A stretch of 5,248 nt of DNA from Gammaproteobacteria bacterium (GTDB taxonomy: Bacteria; Pseudomonadota; Gammaproteobacteria; GRL18): contig DAOVUK010000274.1 of the NCBI GenBank assembly GCA_030632625.1, positions 1 to 5,248 on the forward strand, written 5' to 3'. Positions 1-5,069 of this stretch are shown here, in pieces; the first letter of the stretch is position 1; each line of letters begins with the position of its first letter. A model generated the notes under the pieces. The model saw only the letters and a list, made by a program, of their open reading frames with translations. It searched no databases and had not been told where the DNA came from. The translations under genes were made by a program, and so were the position numbers.

Positions 1-765
1 AATCCAAATTGCCAGGAATGCGCCTACCTCGGTTGATGCCCAGCCCAGCACATCATAAAGAAATACCGGTAAGCCGACAACAAACCAGACATCCCGTGAA
101 CCGAAGAGAAAAAAACGAGCCGCTGATAACCAGTTTATTGCGGGAATTTTTGAGAAAACCTGGGTAAATTTCGGTTTGGTTTTCATCTTGCCTACACCGG
201 AGGGCAGTAAAAAGACGGTGATTATTAAAACAATGAACAATGACCCGGCTAAAACGGCCAGCGCAGCACGAAAACCAAGCCACTCAAGCAATGCCGCACC
301 AACAAAAAAACCACCACCTTTTAAGGTATTTTTTGAGCCGGTCAGGATGGCTACCCACTTGAAAAGCCTGGACCCGTCAGCACCACTTATCATGCTTTTT
401 ACTGATGCCTTGGCAGACATCTTATTCAAATCTTTAGCAATACCGGACAAAGCCTGAGCCGCCATGACATAAGGTACTGACAGCCAGGCATCAGGTACTG
501 TTAATGCCATTAATGCGGTAATCTGCATTGTCATGCCGATATGCATAGTAAGATTGAGACCTATACGAGCGCCAAGCCAGCCGCCAACCAGATTAGTGAC
601 TATGCCGAAGAACTCGTAGAAGAGAAACAGCATAGCCACTTCAAAGGGAGAATAGCCTAATAGATGGAAATACAGTACCACCAGCATACGGATGGCGCCG
701 TCGGTAATAGTAAAAGCCCAGTAACCGCCAGTGACCACCAGATAGTTGCGAATTCCTTGTTCCAT
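1..765 (-). CDS. arsJ: ArsJ, MFS permease for 1-arseno-3-phosphoglycerate (3' end beyond window)
   Basis: Inner-membrane major facilitator that, in characterised systems, expels 1-arseno-3-phosphoglycerate, the unstable arsenate ester made by a partner GAPDH, giving arsenate resistance. The frame is open for 255 codons from the ATG at 765 to the left edge; the family is about 400 residues, so roughly the last third is missing. The N-terminus (MEQGIRNYLVVTGGYWAFT) and the segment GIAKDLNKMSAKASVKSMI (about residues 108-126) look typical of ArsJ as I remember it. Several hydrophobic helices are visible (about residues 24-37, 41-60, 78-92, 152-187, 216-238), and GGWLGARIGL (61-70) resembles the MFS loop 2-3 motif. 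The start has AAGG about 10 bases upstream. It lies 31 bp downstream of the GAPDH gene, presumably in one transcript. Recognition is from motifs and context, not a search; the GAPDH neighbour makes the assignment strong. Confidence 0.9.
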   Translation of the reverse strand, partial: MEQGIRNYLVVTGGYWAFTITDGAIRMLVVLYFHLLGYSPFEVAMLFLFYEFFGIVTNLVGGWLGARIGLNLTMHIGMTMQITALMALTVPDAWLSVPYVMAAQALSGIAKDLNKMSAKASVKSMISGADGSRLFKWVAILTGSKNTLKGGGFFVGAALLEWLGFRAALAVLAGSLFIVLIITVFLLPSGVGKMKTKPKFTQVFSKIPAINWLSAARFFLFGSRDVWFVVGLPVFLYDVLGWASTEVGAFLAIWI

Positions 766-796
766 TTTTACAGGACCTTTTCTAAATACGCTATCA

Positions 797-1798
797 CTAC
801 AAACTCAGTGCAACTTTTCTGACTAATTCCATCATTCGATTAACATAGCCCCACTCATTATCATACCAGGCATAAATTTTGACCTGAGTGTTATTGATAA
901 CCATTGTCGACAGTGCATCAACAATAGAAGAACGGGGATCATTAACATAATCAACAGAAACAAGAGGCCGTTCCTCATAGCCTAAAATACCTTTAAGTTC
1001 ACCATCAGCTGCCTGTTTGAAATATTCATTGACTTCTTCAGCCGTAACAGGGCGGGCTGCCTCAAAAACAAAGTCTGTTAATGAAGCATTGAGCAGAGGC
1101 ACACGTATAGCATGGCCATTGAGTTTTCCGCTAAGTTCTGGAAATATTCTGGTAATGGCTTTGGCTGATCCGGTGGACGTAGGAATCAGGGACTGGCCGC
1201 AAGCTCTTGCCCGGCGTAAATCTTTATGACCTTTGTCCACAATTGTCTGAGTGTTGGTGATATCGTGTATTGTGGTCATACAGCCATGTTTAATACCTAT
1301 GTTTTCATGCATTACCTTAACCACTGGTGCCAGGCAATTGGTGGTGCAGGATGCAGCGGTCAATAAATTATGCACAGCGGGATCATATAGATCATCATTA
1401 ATGCCATAAACAATATTGAGAGCGCCTTCAGTGGGTGCGGCGACAATGACTTTTTTTACACCCTGGTCAAAATAGGCATTCAGTGATTCCGGCTTTTTGT
1501 GATGTATGCCTGTGGCTTCGATAACGATGTCGCAGTCTGACCAGTTTGAATCGGCTATGGCTGAATCAGAAGAGTAGGCTAATATTTGTTTATCAATAAT
1601 AATCTGTTGCTCTTCTGCTGTTGCATCCTGTTCCCAGATACCGTGTGCAGAATCAAATTTAAGCAGATGCGCTGAGCCGGCAGCATCTATGGCTGTTTCA
1701 TTAATACGCGCAATTTTAAACTCAGGCATCTTCCAGCCGGCACGTAAACCAAGGCGTCCCATACGGCCAAAGCCGTTAATGCCAATACGAATCGTCAT
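797..1798 (-). CDS. gap: Glyceraldehyde-3-phosphate dehydrogenase of the arsenate-resistance (ArsJ-linked) type
   Basis: Cytosolic GAPDH of 333 residues, the normal length for the family. In gap-arsJ operons it is thought to use arsenate instead of phosphate, forming 1-arseno-3-phosphoglycerate for ArsJ to export. The N-terminal Rossmann domain begins INGFGRMGR (residues 7-15). The active site is [10 protein letters not shown] (149-158) with catalytic Cys151, and the base is His178 in [20 protein letters not shown] (206-215) and the C-terminal [12 protein letters not shown] (311-322) are also family signatures. The ATG at 1798 is preferred over an in-frame TTG at 1846: translation from 1798 starts exactly at the family N-terminus and has AGGA about 10 bases upstream, while the extra 16 residues are polar and unconserved. 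The adenosine-ribose loop reads RINET, with Glu34 where glycolytic enzymes usually have Asp. A housekeeping role cannot be excluded by sequence alone, but the adjoining arsJ argues for the arsenic role. Confidence 0.93.
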   Translation of the reverse strand: MTIRIGINGFGRMGRLGLRAGWKMPEFKIARINETAIDAAGSAHLLKFDSAHGIWEQDATAEEQQIIIDKQILAYSSDSAIADSNWSDCDIVIEATGIHHKKPESLNAYFDQGVKKVIVAAPTEGALNIVYGINDDLYDPAVHNLLTAASCTTNCLAPVVKVMHENIGIKHGCMTTIHDITNTQTIVDKGHKDLRRARACGQSLIPTSTGSAKAITRIFPELSGKLNGHAIRVPLLNASLTDFVFEAARPVTAEEVNEYFKQAADGELKGILGYEERPLVSVDYVNDPRSSIVDALSTMVINNTQVKIYAWYDNEWGYVNRMMELVRKVALSL

Positions 1799-1854
1799 TT
1801 TATATTTATCCTGTTTACTATTAATAGGTTTTCTACGGGTTAGCAAAGTGAGAT

Positions 1855-1882
1855 CGTATATTTATATACATTGCAATGTCAA
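1855..1882 (-). promoter_or_regulatory. Predicted sigma70 promoter of the gap-arsJ operon
   Basis: On the minus strand a perfect -35 box TTGACA (1882-1877) is followed after 16 bases by TATACG (1860-1855), a 4/6 match to the -10 consensus; a 17-base spacing gives ATACGA. Initiation would fall near 1848, leaving a leader of about 50 bases before the gap ATG at 1798. This also argues against the TTG start at 1846. Both promoter boxes are overlapped by inverted repeats, as expected for a repressed promoter. Confidence 0.55.
1856..1879. promoter_or_regulatory. Candidate repressor operator over the gap-arsJ promoter
   Basis: Two palindromes abut. ACATTGCAATGT (1868-1879) is a perfect 12-bp palindrome overlapping the -35 box and spacer. 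GTATAT-TT-ATATAC (1856-1869) has 6-bp arms with a 2-bp gap and overlaps the -10 box. Symmetric sites in this position suit a dimeric repressor; ArsR, encoded at the other end of the window, is the obvious candidate. ATATACATTG (1864-1873) recurs with a 4-bp ACAT insertion at 4658-4671 in the divergent arsR/permease region, which supports a shared regulator. Low sequence complexity weakens the argument. Confidence 0.45.
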
Positions 1883-1910
1883 TAACTTAACCGGGTTTCT
1901 ATTATTTCAT

Positions 1911-1920
1911 TGAATATTCA
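1911..1920. promoter_or_regulatory. Palindrome TGAATATTCA upstream of the gap promoter
   Basis: A perfect 10-bp palindrome, centred about 36 bp upstream of the gap -35 box. The TGAA/TTCA arms recall half-sites of ArsR/SmtB-family operators, but those usually have spacer bases between the arms. A regulatory role is possible and unproven. Confidence 0.25.
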
Positions 1921-2050
1921 TAAATTTCTCCTGTTTGTAGGTCTGTTCTTATATTTATATGAGACTGTCGGTCTATACTATACAGAGACTGTTCATTATC
2001 CGGACTGAAAATCATCTTCCGGGATGCTGTTTTTGAGTTTATTATTCCTC

Positions 2051-2080
2051 TTGACTGTTAATCAAGGTTCTTCACATTAT
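2051..2080 (+). promoter_or_regulatory. Possible sigma70 promoter for the receiver-kinase gene
   Basis: TTGACT (2051-2056, 5/6 match to the -35 consensus) is followed after 18 bases by CATTAT (2075-2080, 4/6 match to the -10). Initiation near 2087 would give a leader of about 150 bases that contains the whole 28-bp palindrome. The match is modest and other starts are possible. Confidence 0.3.
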
Positions 2081-2115
2081 TGCATACTTTCTGTATTCAG
2101 CCATTCATAGATATG

Positions 2116-2143
2116 GTAGAGACGTTGCATGCAACGTCTCTAC
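2116..2143. repeat. Perfect 28-bp palindrome, probable dispersed or MITE-like repeat
   Basis: The left arm GTAGAGACGTTGCA is followed directly by its exact reverse complement, with no spacer, from 2116 to 2143. Symmetry breaks immediately outside. As RNA or single-stranded DNA it would extrude a long hairpin. No T-run follows on either strand, so it does not look like an intrinsic terminator. Palindromes with GTAGAGAC ends are, from memory, abundant intergenic repeats in some bacteria such as cyanobacteria. A genome-wide copy count would settle whether this one is dispersed. Confidence 0.75.
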
Positions 2144-2162
2144 GTATGCTTACCACCCTGGC

Positions 2163-2185
2163 GGTCGTTACGTGACCGTAGAGAC
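2163..2185. repeat. Degenerate flank of the palindromic repeat with a third GTAGAGAC copy
   Basis: GTAGAGAC at 2178-2185 repeats the end of the 28-bp palindrome in direct orientation. Just before it, GGTC (2163-2166) and GACC (2174-2177) form a short inverted repeat around a near-palindrome GTTACGTGAC (2167-2176). The stretch 2116-2185 may therefore be one 70-bp repeat element bounded by GTAGAGAC. No target-site duplication was recognised. Confidence 0.4.
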
Positions 2186-2240
2186 AATTTGGAAAAGTAC
2201 GCATTTCTGTGAATAGCCTTAATCAAAGCTAAAGATTTAG

Positions 2241-3377
2241 ATGAAACAATTTACCATATTAGTGATTGATGATGACTTTTTTTATCGCCAAATGCTGTCA
2301 TTATCATTTGAAGAATATCAGATCTTACTGGCTGATGGTGGTCGACAGGGCTTGGAAATAGCGCTTCAGGAACCCTGTCCCGACCTTATCTTACTCGATA
2401 TTCTTATGCCGGATGTGGATGGGTATGAAGTATTGGTAAAGCTTAAAGAAAATCCATTGACAAAAAACATTCCGGTTATTTTTTTGACATCAATAGACAG
2501 TCAGGACGATGAGACAACGGGCTTAAAAATGGGTGCTGTTGATTATATTAGCAAACCCATCAATATTAAATTGTTAAAATTGCGAGTTAATCTTCAATTT
2601 GAGTTGTTAGAGTCAAAATTTAAACTTGAGCAGGCCAGAGATGAAGCGCAAAGAGCCAATCAGATCAAAAGTCTGTTTCTGGCCAATATGTCACATGAAC
2701 TACGCACGCCAATGCACGGCATTATGGGATTTTTGAATATTGGTCTTAATAATCCTGAGCGTTTAAGTCAGGAAAAGGCGATTAGATATTTTGGTCATAT
2801 AAAAACCTGCAGTCAACGATTATTGCTATTAATTAATGATCTTCTGGATCTGGCAAAGCTCGAAGCAGGCAAAATGAACATAGTCGCTTCTCAGAGTTCA
2901 TTGGAAACGATTGCAGAAAGCTGCATTGCAGAACAGCAGGCTCGTTTAACTGAAGCTAATAAAAAGGTTATATTTCTAGCGGATAGTTTGAGTGGAGATG
3001 GCCGGTTTGATCCCCTTAAAATTGGCCAGGTTATTACTAATTTTTTATCTAATGCCATTAAATTCACACCCGATGGTGAAAACATAGATTGTTTAATTGC
3101 CAATTCAGAATTAGACAATAAACCGGCCATTTTATTTTCCATGCGGGATTATGGACAAGGAATACCAACAGGCGAATGTGAATTAATCTTTAATGATTTT
3201 ATTCAGAGTTCAGAAACAACAATAGGGGCGTCAGGAGGAACAGGCCTGGGTTTGGCCATTTCCAAACATATTATCAATGCCCATTGTGGACAAGTATGGG
3301 CAGAAAATCACCCTGAAGGAGGCGCTATTTTTAGATTTTTGATACCGCAGGAACAAGTATCTGATGATGAGCATTAA
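2241..3377 (+). CDS. Receiver-histidine kinase fusion (REC-HisKA-HATPase), soluble orphan hybrid kinase
   Basis: A 378-residue two-component protein. Residues 1-120 form a receiver domain: acidic pocket Asp10-Asp11-Asp12, phospho-acceptor Asp53 in LLLDILMPDVDGYE, Thr83 and Lys105 in SKPIN. A charged, probably coiled-coil linker (about 120-142) leads to HisKA, with phosphorylatable His152 in ANMSHELRTPMHGIMGF. The ATPase domain has the N box NFLSNAIKF (267-275), G1 DYGQGIP (303-309), F box FNDF (317-320) and G2 GTGLGLAIS (333-341). No signal peptide, membrane helix, PAS or GAF domain is seen, so it should be cytoplasmic and take its input through the receiver. All catalytic residues are present. 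The ATG at 2241 directly precedes the first receiver strand; only a weak purine-rich stretch serves as ribosome site. No cognate output regulator lies in the window. Its stop overlaps that of the convergent thioredoxin-like gene. A role in arsenic response is only suggested by location. Confidence 0.92.
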   Translation: MKQFTILVIDDDFFYRQMLSLSFEEYQILLADGGRQGLEIALQEPCPDLILLDILMPDVDGYEVLVKLKENPLTKNIPVIFLTSIDSQDDETTGLKMGAVDYISKPINIKLLKLRVNLQFELLESKFKLEQARDEAQRANQIKSLFLANMSHELRTPMHGIMGFLNIGLNNPERLSQEKAIRYFGHIKTCSQRLLLLINDLLDLAKLEAGKMNIVASQSSLETIAESCIAEQQARLTEANKKVIFLADSLSGDGRFDPLKIGQVITNFLSNAIKFTPDGENIDCLIANSELDNKPAILFSMRDYGQGIPTGECELIFNDFIQSSETTIGASGGTGLGLAISKHIINAHCGQVWAENHPEGGAIFRFLIPQEQVSDDEH

Positions 3378-3640
3378 CAGCAATTATCATCTTTAGGACA
3401 ACAGGATGAACTAAACCAGGAAAGTATGGTGGTTTTATCCGGAACACCGCCTGCATGAGCTACTTTTCCATCGATAATGACTCCAGGCGTCGACATGACA
3501 CCATATGACATGATTTGTGCCATATCTTCTACTTTTTCTAACGTAATGGGGATAGCGTTCTCATCGGTGACATCCTCAATCAATTTTTGTGTTGTTTTAC
3601 AATTGCTGCATCCGCTGCCTAATACTTTTACATCAAACAT
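3374..3640 (-). CDS. Small thioredoxin-like (redox-active disulfide) protein with a Cys-rich tail
   Basis: An 88-residue thioredoxin-fold protein of the thioredoxin_3 type that commonly accompanies COG0701 permeases. It begins MFDVKVLGSGCSNCKTTQKL: the CXXC active site is Cys11-Ser-Asn-Cys14, and the cis-proline is Pro52 in STPGVIIDG. The C-terminus SSSCCPKDDNCC carries two vicinal cysteine pairs (80-81 and 87-88), beyond the usual fold. The ATG at 3640 is chosen over the longer in-frame start at 3682 because GGAG lies 6 bases upstream and translation begins at the first strand; the longer start would overlap the permease. It starts 13 bp after the permease stop, so the two are surely co-transcribed. 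A likely role is thiol exchange with, or metal(loid) delivery to, the permease; this is inference. Confidence 0.85.
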   Translation of the reverse strand: MFDVKVLGSGCSNCKTTQKLIEDVTDENAIPITLEKVEDMAQIMSYGVMSTPGVIIDGKVAHAGGVPDKTTILSWFSSSCCPKDDNCC

Positions 3641-3653
3641 TTTCGACTCCCGA

Positions 3654-4607
3654 TTAAAGAATAAAATTAAAAAACCAGCCAACGCTGATTATGGACAGGG
3701 TTAAAATGACAGTAAACAAGGCCAATGCCTGCCATTTGATTACTTTTCTCAAAATCAATAATTCCGGTAATGAAATGGCTGCAATACTCATCATAAAAGC
3801 CAGTGTGGTGCCAATAGCGACGCCTTTTATCAGCATGGCTTCTGCCAGAGGAATTACTCCAACGGCATTCGAATATAGTGGTACACCGATAACGACAGCC
3901 ATTGGGACGGCTAAAAAATTATCTTTGTCAGCCAGACTTTCAGCCCATTGTTGAGGGAAATAGCCATGAAATACGGCACCGGCAGCAACGCCAATAAGAA
4001 CCCATTTCCAGATACGTGCCACAATTTCTTTTACTTCACCCAGGGCATAGCGGTGACGGGAAGCCAGTGAATTATCCTCTGCTATTAGCGTTGCCTTTCC
4101 CATTTGTATTTTCCAGACATATTCTTCAACCCATTGTTCCGGGCGAAATTTTTCAATGATAATTCCACCTAAAAATGCGACTATTAAACCTGAAAGAACA
4201 TACAGGGCTGTTATTTTCCAACCAACGATGCCCAGCAGCATGACCACGGCGATTTCATTGATCATGGGACTGGCAATTAAAAAAGAAAAAGTGACACCAA
4301 GAGGGATGCCGGCTTCAACAAATCCGATAAACAATGGCACGGATGAGCATGAACAAAAGGGTGTGACTGCGCCTAAAATTATTGCCAGAAACCGGGCCAG
4401 TATTTTTGATTTGCCTTTGACATATTCTCTGACTTTCTCCGGGGATAAAAAGGAACGGAATAAGCCCATAAGGTAAATAATCACTATCAGCATAAAAAAT
4501 ATTTTACTGACATCCATGATAAAAAAATGCAGGCTCTGTGAGACAGGATCTTCAGGTTTCATAGCCATAAGCTGATAAACAATCAGATCAGCAAACCACA
4601 TAAACAT
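3654..4607 (-). CDS. arsP: COG0701/ArsP-family permease, probable organoarsenical efflux protein
   Basis: A 317-residue integral membrane protein of the permease family that includes ArsP, which exports trivalent organoarsenicals in Campylobacter. Hydrophobic helices appear at about residues 26-50, 70-95, 100-126, 132-151, 199-214, 231-256, 262-282 and 292-314, in two halves separated by a polar stretch near 150-195. The diagnostic motif is TPFCSCSSVPLFIGF (82-96) with Cys85 and Cys87, followed by SPMINEIAVV (113-122). The second half has the related GVPLYSNAVGVIPLAEAML (241-259). The ATG at 4607 has AAAGG 8 bases upstream. It is divergent from arsR and is followed after 13 bp by the thioredoxin-like gene. 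The family as a whole has members of unknown substrate, so ArsP function rests on the arsR neighbour and the ars setting. The gene symbol is therefore tentative. Confidence 0.8.
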   Translation of the reverse strand: MFMWFADLIVYQLMAMKPEDPVSQSLHFFIMDVSKIFFMLIVIIYLMGLFRSFLSPEKVREYVKGKSKILARFLAIILGAVTPFCSCSSVPLFIGFVEAGIPLGVTFSFLIASPMINEIAVVMLLGIVGWKITALYVLSGLIVAFLGGIIIEKFRPEQWVEEYVWKIQMGKATLIAEDNSLASRHRYALGEVKEIVARIWKWVLIGVAAGAVFHGYFPQQWAESLADKDNFLAVPMAVVIGVPLYSNAVGVIPLAEAMLIKGVAIGTTLAFMMSIAAISLPELLILRKVIKWQALALFTVILTLSIISVGWFFNFIL

Positions 4608-4654
4608 TTTAACTACCTTTTGCTCTCTGTGTGATGAATTAACAAATCAAAAAC

Positions 4655-4684
4655 ATAATATACATACATTGATATATGCTTGAA
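4655..4684 (-). promoter_or_regulatory. Predicted promoter of the permease-thioredoxin operon
   Basis: On the minus strand TATTAT (4660-4655) matches the -10 consensus at 5 of 6 positions. The best -35 is a poor TTCAAG (4684-4679), 18 bases upstream. Initiation near 4648 would give a leader of about 40 bases that includes the good ribosome site. CAATGTATGTATAT (4671-4658) sits in the spacer and runs into the -10; the gap promoter has CAATGTATAT in the same orientation in its own spacer. Confidence 0.4.
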
Positions 4685-4691
4685 CATATAT
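4672..4691. promoter_or_regulatory. Candidate ArsR operator in the divergent arsR/permease region
   Basis: ATATATG (4672-4678) and CATATAT (4685-4691) form a perfect 7-bp inverted repeat with a 6-bp spacer. The spacer and its edge contain the two overlapping, opposed -35 boxes, so one bound dimer could block both promoters. TGAACATATA (4681-4690) resembles half-sites known for ArsR/SmtB-family repressors. A second possible site, ATATTGTAATGC (4704-4715), matches 9 of 12 bases of the gap palindrome ACATTGCAATGT. The region is AT-rich, so chance symmetry is a real risk. Confidence 0.45.
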
Positions 4692-4708
4692 ATGGTTTAA
4701 CGTATATT
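4680..4708 (+). promoter_or_regulatory. Predicted arsR promoter, implying a leaderless transcript
   Basis: TTGAAC (4680-4685) and TATATT (4703-4708) are separated by the ideal 17 bases; the -10 matches at 5 of 6 positions. Initiation 7-8 bases after the -10 falls at about 4715-4716, the A of the arsR ATG. No Shine-Dalgarno sequence lies upstream of that ATG, which agrees with leaderless translation. Confidence 0.55.
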
Positions 4709-4715
4709 GTAATGC

Positions 4716-5069
4716 ATGAATCTCAATAATGAAACATTTTTTAAAATGTTATCGGATAATACCCGTTTAAGGGCTCTGATGCTGATGCAAAGAATGGGCG
4801 AGCTTTGCGTGTGTGAACTGACTCATGCATTAAACTTGTCTCAACCAAAAATATCCCGTCATCTCGCCCAGTTACGGGAATATGAGATAGTAGATACTCG
4901 TCGTGATGGACAATGGATGTATTATCAGATAAATTCTCAGTTACCAGCATGGGCGCTTGGTGTTTTACAGCAAACTTCATCTGGAATAGGGGAGACAGAA
5001 CAATTTTTTAGTGATTTTTCGGTATTGAACGATATGATAAAACAAACAAAGGCAAGTTGCTGCAGTTAA
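4716..5069 (+). CDS. arsR: ArsR, arsenite-responsive transcriptional repressor
   Basis: A 117-residue winged-helix repressor of the ArsR/SmtB family; it binds operator DNA as a dimer and releases it on binding As(III) or Sb(III). The inducer site is ELCVCEL (29-35) with Cys31 and Cys33, matching the Cys32/Cys34 pair of the E. coli plasmid ArsR; its third ligand Cys37 is absent here (Thr-His follow). The recognition helix is LSQPKISRHLAQLRE (41-55), and the wing is around RRDGQWMYYQI (62-72). The C-terminus ASCCS adds Cys115 and Cys116. The ATG at 4716 gives the usual N-terminus FFKMLSDNTRLRAL; the alternative Met11 would cut into helix 1. It is divergent from the permease operon with 108 bp between starts, the classic autoregulated arrangement. 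Arsenic sensing is well supported by the CXC motif; which metalloid form is the native inducer is unknown. Confidence 0.93.
   Translation: MNLNNETFFKMLSDNTRLRALMLMQRMGELCVCELTHALNLSQPKISRHLAQLREYEIVDTRRDGQWMYYQINSQLPAWALGVLQQTSSGIGETEQFFSDFSVLNDMIKQTKASCCS

Larger units (their letters stand above)
1799..2240. other. 442-bp intergenic region between divergent gap and the kinase gene
   Basis: No credible coding frame is seen. From left to right it holds the short gap leader, the gap promoter with its overlapping palindromes, TGAATATTCA, and a short direct repeat GAGACTGT (1961-1968 and 1985-1992). These are followed by a candidate plus-strand promoter (2051-2080), the 28-bp palindrome (2116-2143) with a further GTAGAGAC copy (2178-2185), and the kinase start. 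The spacing allows separate control of the two divergent units. Confidence 0.7.

Noticed and set aside
176..457. Plus-strand frame opposite arsJ
   Set aside because: It is antisense to clearly recognisable ArsJ sequence and has a low-complexity, Pro/Lys/Ala-rich composition typical of a shadow frame.
1799..1846. Longer GAPDH start at a TTG codon, adding 16 residues
   Set aside because: The extension is polar and unlike the family, lacks a good ribosome site, and would begin at or before the predicted transcription start.
2116..2143. CRISPR repeat or intrinsic terminator at the palindrome
   Set aside because: There is no array of spaced repeats and no T-run; a single full copy with one partial flank fits a dispersed palindromic repeat better.
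3641..3682. Longer start for the thioredoxin-like gene, adding 14 residues
   Set aside because: It would overlap the permease end, while the ATG at 3640 has GGAG at ideal spacing and begins the fold.
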